Positions 19,898-29,627 are shown, counted from the first letter of the stretch. The stretch: 64,000 bases of DNA from Nitrospira sp. (GCA_023248215.1 JAHFEW010000005.1:32198-96197); one strand, 5' to 3'. The notes: a model not told the origin generated them from the sequence alone. Numbers and translations: made by a program.

Positions 19898-21823
19898 ATG
19901 GCGACAAGGGGAAAGATGTTTACGGGATCACTCGCGGCTGCGGAAGCCTCACGCGACACGCGAGCCTATTCAGGATTTATTTCGGGTCTTTTCGAGGGGG
20001 TCGTCCGGAGACAGCTGTTTACCTCCGCTTCGATTCCAGCCATGAGCGAGGCGGCGAAGGAATTTCTCGACACCCTCCGCCTCCTTCTGATCGAGAAGGT
20101 GGATCCGGAAGCCATCGATAAAGAAGGCGCGATCGGCGAAGACGTGCTTGCGGCTTTCAAACAGATCGGCGCGTTCGGCATCAAAATCCCGCACAGCTAC
20201 GGCGGGCTTGGCCTCTCCCAGTCCGACTACCATGCGGTTGCGACACTCCTGGGCAGTCATGATGCCGCGACCACCGTTCTGCTCTCCGCGCACAATTCGA
20301 TCGGGGTGGCGGAACCAGTGAAGCTGGTCGGAAATCATGAGCAACAGCAACGATTACTGCCTCGTCTGGCCAAAGGAGAAATTTCAGGCTTTGCACTGAC
20401 GGAAAAGGATGCGGGGTGCGATATCTGGGATCTCAAAACCTATGCGATTCCGATCAAAGCAGACGGCGCCCTCGTGGGCTATCGTCTCACCGGTGAGAAG
20501 TTGTACACAACGAACGCCCCCCGCGGGGACCATGAATTCTTGGCCTCACTGCTCGTCGTCATTGCGCAAATTGTGGACGCGCCCCATGAGGTCCACCGCC
20601 CCAAAGAGGAACGGCGATTCGGAGCGTTCGTGGTCGACACGCAGTCGCAGGGGTGCAGCTGCACTCGCCTCAGCTTTATGGGCGTTCGGGGCATCTATAA
20701 TGGTCAGGTGCATCTGCGCGATGTCTTTGTGCCGGTGGCAAACCGGCTCGGGGAAGAGGGAAACGGCCTGCGCCGCGCCCTCGAGAGCCTCACCGTGGGA
20801 CGGCTCACGCTTCCCGCCGCCTGTCTGGGGAATCTCAAACAGTGCCTCTGGCTTGCCCGTACACGCGCGCAGCAACGAGTTCAGTATGATCGTCCGATCG
20901 GCGAGCACACTGAGATCGGATCAAAGATTGTGCTGATGGCCTCCCGCGTGCTGGCGCTGGAGGCCTTGGTGAAGATCACCGGGATCTGGGCCGATGCCAA
21001 GCAAGACGTACGGCTTGAGTCGGCGGCTGCAAAAATTCTCGCCACTGAATGGCTCCTGGAATCGTTGCTGGATCTGTTCCGCATCTACGGCGGGCGCGCA
21101 TTTGAGACGCCGGATTCGCTGCGTCTCCACGGGGACCTGCCGGTGCCGATCGAACGGATGATCCGCGACGCCCTCATCAATGTGATCTGGGAAGGGAGCA
21201 ACGGCATTTTGACCCTCTGGATCGGGAGGGAAGGCTTGGCGGAGTATTTTACGCATGGAAATGCCTTCCTGGAATTCCAAATCACCGAGATGTTGCGGGC
21301 CACGCCCTTTTTCGTCAAGACTGCGGCCCGATCCTTCAACGCCTTGTCTGTCTATGAGCAGGATGGCGTGGCACCAGGAGCGTCCGACGCCGTCTGGGAG
21401 CGTTTTGTGGCGCAGAAGAGTCGGGAGCTTGCGCAAACGACGCTGTGGGTCACGGCACGTCATCGGGGAGGCCTCGCACGGAAGCAACTGCTGCTGACCC
21501 GTCTGGTGAAAGCCAGCATGCATCTCTTTGCCGTCGAAACATTGCTGTGGTACAAGTCGCAGAAGGAACTCCAAGACAGGGAGCATTCCCAGAGCCTCGT
21601 TACGTATTTCTGTTCGCGAATCAAAGCGGAATTCAATCCCGCCCCGTTGCTCTCCATACGGACATCGTCCTGGGATGATGACGCCAGCCTGTATCGTTTG
21701 GCAAAAGCCATTCTTTCAGGACAAGCCGATTGGCTGGAAGAAGGCATCATTCGTTGTCGCTCGATCGAGGATAACTTGGCGGCTGGGAGAGAGAGTCTTG
21801 TATGCGCCTCCGCAACGGAGTGA
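19898..21823 (+). CDS. Acyl-CoA dehydrogenase (VLCAD/ACAD9-like length)
   Basis: FGIKIPHSYGGLGLSQSDYHAVATLLGSHDAATTVLLSAHNSIG...GFALTEKDAGCD...IWEGSNGIL. Confidence 0.93.
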   Translation: MATRGKMFTGSLAAAEASRDTRAYSGFISGLFEGVVRRQLFTSASIPAMSEAAKEFLDTLRLLLIEKVDPEAIDKEGAIGEDVLAAFKQIGAFGIKIPHSYGGLGLSQSDYHAVATLLGSHDAATTVLLSAHNSIGVAEPVKLVGNHEQQQRLLPRLAKGEISGFALTEKDAGCDIWDLKTYAIPIKADGALVGYRLTGEKLYTTNAPRGDHEFLASLLVVIAQIVDAPHEVHRPKEERRFGAFVVDTQSQGCSCTRLSFMGVRGIYNGQVHLRDVFVPVANRLGEEGNGLRRALESLTVGRLTLPAACLGNLKQCLWLARTRAQQRVQYDRPIGEHTEIGSKIVLMASRVLALEALVKITGIWADAKQDVRLESAAAKILATEWLLESLLDLFRIYGGRAFETPDSLRLHGDLPVPIERMIRDALINVIWEGSNGILTLWIGREGLAEYFTHGNAFLEFQITEMLRATPFFVKTAARSFNALSVYEQDGVAPGASDAVWERFVAQKSRELAQTTLWVTARHRGGLARKQLLLTRLVKASMHLFAVETLLWYKSQKELQDREHSQSLVTYFCSRIKAEFNPAPLLSIRTSSWDDDASLYRLAKAILSGQADWLEEGIIRCRSIEDNLAAGRESLVCASATE

Positions 21824-21914
21824 GGGGCCGATGAAGCACGGGCATGGCGGAGATGCCTGCACTGTGCGTCCAACCCGTCGTGTCCTGTGATGACCAACGT
21901 TCGGTGAGGTCTAG

Positions 21915-22877
21915 ATGATGGAGATCGCCAGTTACTTTGAAGCGGTAAAAGATCGGTACGGATTGAGCAGCGACTACGCGCTGGCGGAGAAGCTGGGCAT
22001 TGCCCAACCGGAAGCCAACCTGATGCGGCGCGGCCTCAAAATTCCCAAGCCCGAACTGTGCATCAAGATGGCCAAGCTCTTGGATAAAAATCCGGTCGAG
22101 CTGTTGCTGGTCGCCCAGAAAGATAAGGCGCCGAACGCCGCCAAGGAATATTGGACCCTCGCGCGCACCGCTGTGGATGTCATGCTGCACGTGCCCAAGA
22201 GTCCCAAATATCTGCCGAAGAAAGTGGCGGCGATCGGGCGGGAGCTGCGGCAGCTGGAATCCCAGTCGCTTATCTACCAGGGTGCGGCCGCCAGCGCAGA
22301 GGCGGTGAGGCTCGTCGAAACGGCGGAGCACTCCATCGATGCCATCATGGAGCGGTGGAACATTTGGAAGAAGGGAGAGGCCCTCTATCCGAGCTATCTG
22401 TTGGCCAACCAGGAAGCGACGAAACGGGGCGTGACTATCCGCCGCTTGCTCGTTCTGTCGGAAGAGCAGATGCGGCAGGATTCGTTGGTGATGGATGCCA
22501 TCGAGGTCATGGACGACCAGCGTCGAGCCGGCATCAAGATAGGGTTTTCGTTTCGAGACGAATTGGAGCGGTCACCGGCCTTCGGGCGGTTCGAGGAAGA
22601 CTACCGCAAACAAGGCGCTCCTCAGGACATCAATGCGGCGATGTTCGACGGAGAGATCCTGATCTTTTCGCAGTCCTATGGGCAAGTACCGCTGGGCAAG
22701 GTGGGAAAACCGACGTTGATCACGATGATCAACCAGCTGGAGATTACCTGGAAGCCGGAACTCCTTCGCGATCTGAACCCTGCCCCTCTCTTCGATATGA
22801 CGCGGTATGTGTTCGACTACGAAGGGCCTTCGCCATTTCGCGCGCACATCGCGCGCTTCCTGAAAGGTCGACCGTGA
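21915..22877 (+). CDS. XRE-type HTH transcriptional regulator with C-terminal PLD-like/effector domain
   Basis: N-terminal HTH-like YGLSSDYALAEKLGIAQPEANLMRRGLKIPKPELCIKMAKLL; TGA overlaps the GTG start of tryptophanase. Confidence 0.65.
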   Translation: MMEIASYFEAVKDRYGLSSDYALAEKLGIAQPEANLMRRGLKIPKPELCIKMAKLLDKNPVELLLVAQKDKAPNAAKEYWTLARTAVDVMLHVPKSPKYLPKKVAAIGRELRQLESQSLIYQGAAASAEAVRLVETAEHSIDAIMERWNIWKKGEALYPSYLLANQEATKRGVTIRRLLVLSEEQMRQDSLVMDAIEVMDDQRRAGIKIGFSFRDELERSPAFGRFEEDYRKQGAPQDINAAMFDGEILIFSQSYGQVPLGKVGKPTLITMINQLEITWKPELLRDLNPAPLFDMTRYVFDYEGPSPFRAHIARFLKGRP

Positions 22878-24283
22878 GATTTCCATCCGAGCCGTTCAAG
22901 ATTAAAGTTGTCGAGCCTATCAAGCGGACTACCCGCGAGGAGCGGGAGCGCTTACTCCGCGAGGCCGGATACAATCTCTTCCATGTTCCCGCCGAAAGCT
23001 GCTACGTCGATCTCCTCACCGATAGCGGCACATCCGCCATGAGCGACAACCAATGGGCCGGAATGATGCTGGGCGACGAGTCCTATGCCGGCAGCAAGAA
23101 TTACTACCATTTTGAAGCGGTGGTGCGGTCCATCTTCGGCTATCGCTATGTCATCCCCACACATCAGGGGCGGATGGCCGAGAACCTCCTGTTCTCGACG
23201 GTCGTCAAGCCGGGCATGTATGTCCCCAACAACATCCATTTTGACACGACGAGGGCCAACGTCGAGCATCAGGACGCGGAGGCCCTCGATCTGGTGATTA
23301 AGGAAGCCTACGATCCGCATTGCGATCTGCCCTTCAAGGGCAACCTGGATGTCATTCGGCTGGAGGAGACGATCAATCGAGTGGGGCGTGAACGTATCCC
23401 TCTCGCCATGATCACCATCACCAATAACAGCGGCGGCGGCCAGCCGGTATCGATGGAAAATATCCGTTCGACGCGACAGTTGCTGAATCGCTATGGGATA
23501 CCACTCTTCTTCGACGCCTGCCGATTCGCGGAGAATTGCTTTTTCATCAAAGAACGCGAGGCTGGATATGGCGAGACGCCGGTGCGGGAGATTGCCAGAG
23601 AACTCTTCAGCCTTGGCGACGGCTGTACCATGTCGGCCAAGAAGGACGGTCTGGTCAACATCGGCGGATTCCTCAGCCTCAACGATGAACGATGGACGCA
23701 AGAGATTACAAACATGCTCATTCTGGTGGAAGGGTTTCCGACCTATGGGGGGCTTGCGGGACGCGATCTCGAGGCGATGGCCAGAGGCCTTGAGGAAGTC
23801 CTCGACGAGGAGTATTTGCGGTTTCGGATCAGTCAGGTGCGTTACCTGGGAGAACTGTTGGACGCAGCGGGGGTGCCGATCCTCAAGCCGATCGGCGGCC
23901 ATGCGGTGTACCTCAATGCCAAAGAATTCCTTCCCCACCTTGCACAAGAACAGTTTCCAGCACAGGCTCTTGCGGTCGCACTCTACCGGGAATACGGCAT
24001 TCGCGGGGTCGAGATCGGGACGGTGATGTTCGGGAAACGAGATCCGGCAACGGGCCGGACCATTCACCCCGAACTGGAGCTGGTTCGGTTGGCGATCCCC
24101 CGTCGCGTCTACACGAACATGCAGATTACGTACGTCGCCGAATCCATCGTCGAATTGTACGGCCGCCGGGACTCCATCGGGGGATTGGTCATGACGTACG
24201 AAGCCCCTTTGTTGCGGCACTTTACGGCGCGTTTTGAGGATGTGACGCCTGTGGGAGTGATTTCCGACCAGCCCGGCCGTTAG
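22874..24283 (+). CDS. tnaA: Tryptophanase (L-tryptophan indole-lyase)
   Basis: LLTDSGTSAMSDNQWAGMMLGDESYAGSKNYYHFE; TMSAKKDGLVNIGGF (PLP Lys); RGVEIGTVMFGKRDP matches tryptophanase rather than tyrosine phenol-lyase; GTG start at 22874. Confidence 0.9.
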   Translation: MRFPSEPFKIKVVEPIKRTTREERERLLREAGYNLFHVPAESCYVDLLTDSGTSAMSDNQWAGMMLGDESYAGSKNYYHFEAVVRSIFGYRYVIPTHQGRMAENLLFSTVVKPGMYVPNNIHFDTTRANVEHQDAEALDLVIKEAYDPHCDLPFKGNLDVIRLEETINRVGRERIPLAMITITNNSGGGQPVSMENIRSTRQLLNRYGIPLFFDACRFAENCFFIKEREAGYGETPVREIARELFSLGDGCTMSAKKDGLVNIGGFLSLNDERWTQEITNMLILVEGFPTYGGLAGRDLEAMARGLEEVLDEEYLRFRISQVRYLGELLDAAGVPILKPIGGHAVYLNAKEFLPHLAQEQFPAQALAVALYREYGIRGVEIGTVMFGKRDPATGRTIHPELELVRLAIPRRVYTNMQITYVAESIVELYGRRDSIGGLVMTYEAPLLRHFTARFEDVTPVGVISDQPGR

Positions 24284-24302
24284 GTCGGCGGAGATCCTGA
24301 AT

Positions 24303-24317
24303 CTGCAATCCTTGCAT
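24303..24317. promoter_or_regulatory. Candidate enhancer (UAS) CTGCA-ATCCT-TGCAT
   Basis: TGCA-N5-TGCA element matching 24401, 29776 and 29820. Confidence 0.5.
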
Positions 24318-24400
24318 TCCATCGGCGCAACCAGCCCTGCTGCTTTCAAGGCTAACTGTTCGATTCTTCTGCTGTGTTCAACCTGTTCACGCAAAGCTTC

Positions 24401-24415
24401 GTGCAAAGTTTGCAG
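24401..24415. promoter_or_regulatory. Candidate enhancer (UAS) GTGCA-AAGTT-TGCAG
   Basis: TGCA-N5-TGCAG, about 97 bp upstream of the sigma-54 promoter match. Confidence 0.55.
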
Positions 24416-24511
24416 GACTGTCTCCTGAATTATCCTTACGACGATGCAGCCGAGTCGCATGGTTGTTCCAACCTCTCATAAGTCCAATACATTTCTTGGC
24501 TTGGGCGACAA

Positions 24512-24525
24512 GGCACGCGAGTTGC
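24512..24525 (+). promoter_or_regulatory. Sigma-54 (-24/-12) promoter candidate, GGCACGCGAGTTGC
   Basis: GG-N10-GC spacing and near-consensus GGCACG....TTGC, 35 nt upstream of the zinc-ribbon ORF. Confidence 0.7.
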
Positions 24526-24559
24526 TCAAGCACACAGCAGAATAGTCGTCTCCTCCAAC

Positions 24560-24778
24560 ATGAAGGGATCTAAACAGGAAGATGAAGATATGGAACTGAC
24601 GGATCATCCTTGTGAACGATGTGGTCGAACCATACCTCGGCTCGTCTTCGATCAGTGGAGCAAACTGCTGCTCTGCGAAAATTGCCTGGAGCGCATGAGG
24701 TGGCAGCAGACCTGGGCTCTCCTGCGCGAGGCTGAGACGCCTGAGGGCATAGGCCGGGTCATCTCTGGGCACGAATGA
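24560..24778 (+). CDS. Small zinc-ribbon protein (CxxC...CxxC), paralog-like 1
   Basis: HPCERCGRTIPRLVFDQWSKLLLCENCLERMRWQQ; downstream of sigma-54 promoter candidate. Confidence 0.65.
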   Translation: MKGSKQEDEDMELTDHPCERCGRTIPRLVFDQWSKLLLCENCLERMRWQQTWALLREAETPEGIGRVISGHE

Positions 24779-24981
24779 GGGAGGAAATGAGAGTGAAGGA
24801 GTCTTCTGTTGTCCCGAACGATCGACAGTCCGTCGTGATCAAGTATTGTGAACGCTGCGCCAAACGCTCTCTAAAACTAGACTTTGACGATCTCAGCCTG
24901 CGAGAGCTTTGTCTCGAGTGTTTGAATCTGCTGAGGCATCGGAGAGGATTTATCACCCGACCGGCGAAACCGAGGAGGTAA
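24775..24981 (+). CDS. Small zinc-ribbon protein (CxxC...CxxC), paralog-like 2
   Basis: IKYCERCAKRSLKLDFDDLSLRELCLECLNLLRH; ATGA overlap with the preceding ORF. Confidence 0.65.
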   Translation: MREEMRVKESSVVPNDRQSVVIKYCERCAKRSLKLDFDDLSLRELCLECLNLLRHRRGFITRPAKPRR

Positions 24982-25085
24982 GCCTCTCCATGCCTGCCTC
25001 ATATCCCCTTCTTGCAGTCAGCTGTCATTCCTCACGCCGGATCTGTGCGATGCGATGAGGGACGGCGTTCTTTCTTGAGACTCTC

Positions 25086-26765
25086 ATGCCCGGTCGCTAT
25101 TTAGAGCTGAAGCCGGTTCGCAGCACCCTGTGGGGCGAGGTCTCCCGGCTTGCGCTGGTGATCGGCCTCGAACAGCGCGTCCTCACGATCATCGTGTCAT
25201 ACGCCTTGGCGATCGCTCTCTTCTCGTTGGTCATTCCCCTGACCGTACAGGAACTCGTCAACACATTTGCCTTTTCGATCCAGCCGGTCATGATTTTCAC
25301 CCTCACGCTGATCATTCTGATCGGGCTCCTCTTCATCGGTTTCTTTCGGGTCTTTCAGACGAGCGCGACGGAAGTACTCTTTCAGAGGCTCTACACCCGT
25401 ATCGCCATCGCCATGACGGAACACCTGCCTCGGGTACGGGAAGAAGTGTTCGTGCCCAGCTACGCGAACTACTTTGGAGAAGCGGAATTGTTGCCGCGCG
25501 CCGTGGTGGTTGTGCTGGTGGATCTGATCAACGTTGTCATTTCCGGCGCCACCGGGATGGTAATTCTCGTCGTCTATCATCCGAATTTCCTTGTGTACAA
25601 TGCGTTCCTGCTCGGCGGGTTTGCGCTGGTGCAAATCACGTCCGGCCAGGGGAGCGTTCGAGCGACGCAGACGGTCTCGCAACTCCATTACGATCTCATG
25701 ACCTGGATGCAGGATATCGCGCAAAACCGCCTTCATTTCAAGGCCACGCAGAGCGCCCCTTTGTTGCTCAGTAAAACCGATCGGTTGTTGGACTCCTATT
25801 TGGCGGCGCGAAGAGCCCGCTCCGGCGTGTTGACCTGGCGCCAGTACGTCGGCACGGTGATCTGGGAGGCGGTTTGCCATAGCGGCATGATCGGCATGGG
25901 TGGGTGGCTGCTGTCGATCGGGCAGATCACGCTCGGACAGTTCGTCGCCGCCGAAGTCATCGTCGGCACGCTCCTACTGAACCTCGATACGGTGACGCGT
26001 CGAATATACGCCGTGACCTATATCTTGACGTCCTTCGGTGAGCTGACGCGGGTCTTCTCTCTTCCTAAAGATGATCTGAGGGAAGAGGCGTCATGCTCAC
26101 GGTTGCCCGATCCCGCCATCCACGGACTGCACGTGACCTGCAAAGATGCGAGTTTTGCCTATCCCGACTCGCTACCGATCTTTGAGGGGTTCAATTTAGA
26201 GGTCGCTTCTGGGGAAAAAATAGCGGTCATTTCCCAAACCAGCACCGCTAAATCCATGTTAGCCCTCGTTCTGGCCGGCCTCTCTCGCCCCACCGCCGGG
26301 GTGGTCCGATTCAATGACGTGGATCTCCGCGACATGACCATGGAGGATATCAACGCCGCCCGCGCGTTGGTGCTCGATTCACAGCTGACGCTGTTCGGGG
26401 GAACGCTGGAGGAAAACATCTCGCTCGGCCGGCCGTCGGTGCGATTCGAGGACCTTCGATGGGCGCTGAAATTCGTCGAATTGGATGACGACGTCGATAG
26501 ACTGCCGCGCGGTCTCGAAACGCCGACTCTAGCAGGGGGCAAACTCTTCACGAAGAGTCAGATCCTTCGCATGCTGGTCGCCCGCGCGATCGTGACGCGG
26601 CCTCAATTGCTCGTGTTCGACGGGACGCTGCACAACATGGAGCCAGGCCTGAGGCAGATTCTGCTGCGGCGGCTCTGCGCCAAGGAGGAACCCTGGTCTG
26701 TAATTTTCGTAACGAATGACTCCTCCATTAGCGAGTATGTCGATCGACGCATTCTATTGGAGTGA
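25086..26765 (+). CDS. ABC half-transporter (exporter type) with degenerate nucleotide-binding domain
   Basis: N-terminal TM domain (VLTIIVSYALAIALFSLVIPLTVQELVNTFAF...); C-terminal NBD with GEKIAVISQTSTAKSML, FTKSQ, LLVFDGTL, FVTND. Confidence 0.85.
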   Translation: MPGRYLELKPVRSTLWGEVSRLALVIGLEQRVLTIIVSYALAIALFSLVIPLTVQELVNTFAFSIQPVMIFTLTLIILIGLLFIGFFRVFQTSATEVLFQRLYTRIAIAMTEHLPRVREEVFVPSYANYFGEAELLPRAVVVVLVDLINVVISGATGMVILVVYHPNFLVYNAFLLGGFALVQITSGQGSVRATQTVSQLHYDLMTWMQDIAQNRLHFKATQSAPLLLSKTDRLLDSYLAARRARSGVLTWRQYVGTVIWEAVCHSGMIGMGGWLLSIGQITLGQFVAAEVIVGTLLLNLDTVTRRIYAVTYILTSFGELTRVFSLPKDDLREEASCSRLPDPAIHGLHVTCKDASFAYPDSLPIFEGFNLEVASGEKIAVISQTSTAKSMLALVLAGLSRPTAGVVRFNDVDLRDMTMEDINAARALVLDSQLTLFGGTLEENISLGRPSVRFEDLRWALKFVELDDDVDRLPRGLETPTLAGGKLFTKSQILRMLVARAIVTRPQLLVFDGTLHNMEPGLRQILLRRLCAKEEPWSVIFVTNDSSISEYVDRRILLE

Positions 26766-26872
26766 TGTCAGCCGGGCAGCGGTTCCACTCAGGGATGCGG
26801 GCGTCAGGTATACAGCCTTACATGTGCGTGGTAGCATGCGGTCCTGATCGAGTCCCTGGATGAGACACAGAG

Positions 26873-28264
26873 ATGTTTAGACCGAGCCCCGAAGCTTCCC
26901 TTTTCCGCAGGATTCCCTATCGGCTGATCGCGGCTGTCCTCCTGATTCAGGCCGTGGTCGTCGCCGCCATTCTGCTCTTCAGTCTGGAACAGGAGACACT
27001 GCTTGTGCAGGGCGTTACTCACGACAAGACCGTGCCGACGGAATTGTTCCCAACGCTCTGGCAGGCGCGACGCGACTTGATCGTGATGGCGTGCCTCATA
27101 TTTCTGGTGAGTGCGATCGGGATCGCAGCGGTCGTCACCTTCCTGCATTATGACAACACCATTTGGACCCTCGAAGAGGTGAAGGGGCTGGCGCGCAACA
27201 TCCTCCAGAGCATTCCGACCGGCGTCTTGACGCTGAATCGCAGGGGCATTATTACGGCCGTCAATCCTTCGGCTGAGGCCGTCTTGAAACGTGCGTCGAT
27301 TGACTTGCTGGGCCACCCATACGAATCGGTCTTCACGGCGGGAGATACCATCCGTGGGGCGCTCGATGCAGCGCTGCGGACTCATCGACACATGAGTCAG
27401 AAGGATTTGCCCTATGAAAGCCGGGATCGCACCCCGCATACCATCCGCGTCAGCACGGCCGAGTTGACCGGGGACGATGGGCAGCCAGCCGGCGTCATTC
27501 TTCAGGCACAGGATGTCACGGAATGGCTGGCTCTTGAACGGAGAGTCCGGGTTGCCGAAAAGCTGACGGCCCTGCATACGTTGTCCGCCGGAGTGGCGCA
27601 CGAGTTGCGCAATCCGCTGAGTGCGATCGATTTGAATCTGCATCTCCTCGAAGAGGAATTCAAGGAGCAGGGTGGACCGGCGAAGCAGGCCGCTCATTAC
27701 CTCCGGGTGTTGAACGCCGAGTGCCGCCGCTTGTCGGTGATTCTCGATAACTTCATGAAGTTCGCGCGACCAGGCTCCATGGGGCTTCATGCGGTAGATT
27801 TGCCCGCCTTGATCGGACACATCATGGCGCTCATGCGGTTCGAAGCGGAGGAACGTAAGATTCAGCTTGAGCAACGGGTGGGTAAAGATATGCCTCCTGT
27901 CCTGGGTGATGAGACGCAAATCAGCCAGGTGTTGGTGAACATCGTCGTCAACGCGTTTCATGCCATGCCGAACGGTGGGCGATGCCGTATCGCTGCGGAA
28001 GCATGCGGAGGGGAGGGGAAGCGCTGGGTGGAGATTGAGGTGACCGATACGGGCATCGGTATTGAGCAGGAAGACCTGCCGCGCCTCTTCGTGCCCTTCT
28101 ATACGACCAAGTCCGGCGGAACCGGGCTCGGCCTCGCGATCGCCTATCGGATTATGCAGGATCATGGCGGAACCATTCAGGTCACAAGCGTGCCAGGAAA
28201 CGGGACCACGGTGGTGATGCAATTTCCTGTCGCTGTCGATCAACAGCAGAGCGTTGCGGTGTGA
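26873..28264 (+). CDS. PAS sensor histidine kinase (NtrB/AtoS-like)
   Basis: TM helices, PAS (ILQSIPTGVLTLNRRGIITAVNPSAEAVL), HisKA (SAGVAHELRNPLSAI), HATPase (VEIEVTDTGIGIEQEDLPRLFVPFYTTKSGGTGLGLAI). Confidence 0.93.
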   Translation: MFRPSPEASLFRRIPYRLIAAVLLIQAVVVAAILLFSLEQETLLVQGVTHDKTVPTELFPTLWQARRDLIVMACLIFLVSAIGIAAVVTFLHYDNTIWTLEEVKGLARNILQSIPTGVLTLNRRGIITAVNPSAEAVLKRASIDLLGHPYESVFTAGDTIRGALDAALRTHRHMSQKDLPYESRDRTPHTIRVSTAELTGDDGQPAGVILQAQDVTEWLALERRVRVAEKLTALHTLSAGVAHELRNPLSAIDLNLHLLEEEFKEQGGPAKQAAHYLRVLNAECRRLSVILDNFMKFARPGSMGLHAVDLPALIGHIMALMRFEAEERKIQLEQRVGKDMPPVLGDETQISQVLVNIVVNAFHAMPNGGRCRIAAEACGGEGKRWVEIEVTDTGIGIEQEDLPRLFVPFYTTKSGGTGLGLAIAYRIMQDHGGTIQVTSVPGNGTTVVMQFPVAVDQQQSVAV

Positions 28265-28268
28265 GAGC

Positions 28269-29627
28269 ATGACCCCAGGCGCCCACATTCTCGTCGTAGA
28301 CGACGAGGTCAACATCCGCGGCGCGCTGGTGACGCTCCTTGCAAAGAAAGGTCACCATGTGTGCGGGGTCGGGACAGGAGAAGAAGCGCTGGAGCAGCTC
28401 GATGCCGCCGCCGCGGATTTGGTGATGACCGACCTCAAGATGCCGGGGATCGGCGGCATGGAGTTCCTTCGTCGCTTGAAGGCGAAGTGGCCGGAGACGG
28501 AAGTCGTGGTCATGACGGCGTATGGCTCGATCGATACGGCGGTGGAGGCCATGCGATGCGGTGCCTACGATTACCTCACCAAGCCCATCGATCGCGAGCG
28601 TTTTCCCATCGTGGTCGAGAAGGCGCTGGAGCGTCACGCGCTGGCGAGTGAGAACAGGCAGCTGAGGAGCCGCCTGGAAACACGCACACGCTTCGATCAG
28701 ATGGTCGGTGACAGCGAACCGATGCTGCGTGTCTACAACATGGTCGAGATGGTGGCCGAGAGCGATGTCACGGTGTTGTTGACGGGAGAGAGCGGTACCG
28801 GGAAAGAACTTGTTGCCCGTGCGATCCATCATAAGAGTGCCCGCGCGACCGGACCGTTTATCACGCTGAACTGCGGAGCATTACCGGATAATCTGTTTGA
28901 AAGCGAACTGTTCGGCTACGACAAGGGAGCGTTTACCGGGGCGATGACCACGAAGTTGGGACGGTTCGAACTCGCGCATGAAGGCACGTTGCTTCTGGAT
29001 GAAGTCGGCGAATTGTCTGTGAAATCGCAGGTGGATTTCTTGCGTGTCTTGGAGACGAAGGAATTCAGACGCCTGGGTGGAACCAAGGTAATCACCGTCG
29101 ATACCAGGATCATCGCCGCCACGAATCGCAATCTCGAGGAGGCCGTCAAACAGGGCGACTTTCGCGAAGACCTCTACTATCGACTGAACGTGGTTCCGAT
29201 CCACCTCTCGCCGCTGCGCGAGCGTGCCGAGGATATCCCGCTGCTCGTGACCCGGTTCTTGACCGCCTTCTCGACCCAGCACCGCCGCGAACCAAAGGAC
29301 GTGTCGCGCGACGCGATGCGGTTGCTTCGTCTCTATGCATGGCCTGGGAATGTTCGCCAGCTCCGGAATCTCATGGAGCGGCTGGTGGTGACCGTGAAGG
29401 ACGCAACCATTCAACCGGAACATCTCCCCGAGGACATCCAGGCCAGCAAGGAGGATGTCCGCACGATGCTCGTGACACTGGGGACGTCCCTGGAGCAGAT
29501 CGAACGGGATGTCATCCAACGGACCTTGGCTGAAGTGACGAATCATCGCGAGAAAGCGGCAAAACTTCTCGGCATCAGCCTGCGTGCGCTACAGTATAAG
29601 ATCAAGGAGTACGGCATCCGTGAATGA
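28269..29627 (+). CDS. NtrC-family sigma-54-dependent response regulator
   Basis: Receiver (ILVVDDEVNIR...VMTDLKMPG), AAA+ GESGTGKELVARAIH, GAFTGA loop, Fis-type C-terminal HTH. Confidence 0.95.
   Translation: MTPGAHILVVDDEVNIRGALVTLLAKKGHHVCGVGTGEEALEQLDAAAADLVMTDLKMPGIGGMEFLRRLKAKWPETEVVVMTAYGSIDTAVEAMRCGAYDYLTKPIDRERFPIVVEKALERHALASENRQLRSRLETRTRFDQMVGDSEPMLRVYNMVEMVAESDVTVLLTGESGTGKELVARAIHHKSARATGPFITLNCGALPDNLFESELFGYDKGAFTGAMTTKLGRFELAHEGTLLLDEVGELSVKSQVDFLRVLETKEFRRLGGTKVITVDTRIIAATNRNLEEAVKQGDFREDLYYRLNVVPIHLSPLRERAEDIPLLVTRFLTAFSTQHRREPKDVSRDAMRLLRLYAWPGNVRQLRNLMERLVVTVKDATIQPEHLPEDIQASKEDVRTMLVTLGTSLEQIERDVIQRTLAEVTNHREKAAKLLGISLRALQYKIKEYGIRE

Noticed and set aside
22151-22873. 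N-terminal 241 aa of ORF 22151-24283 as a fused domain on tryptophanase
   Set aside because: This part is an out-of-frame read of the XRE regulator gene; tryptophanase begins at the GTG at 22874.
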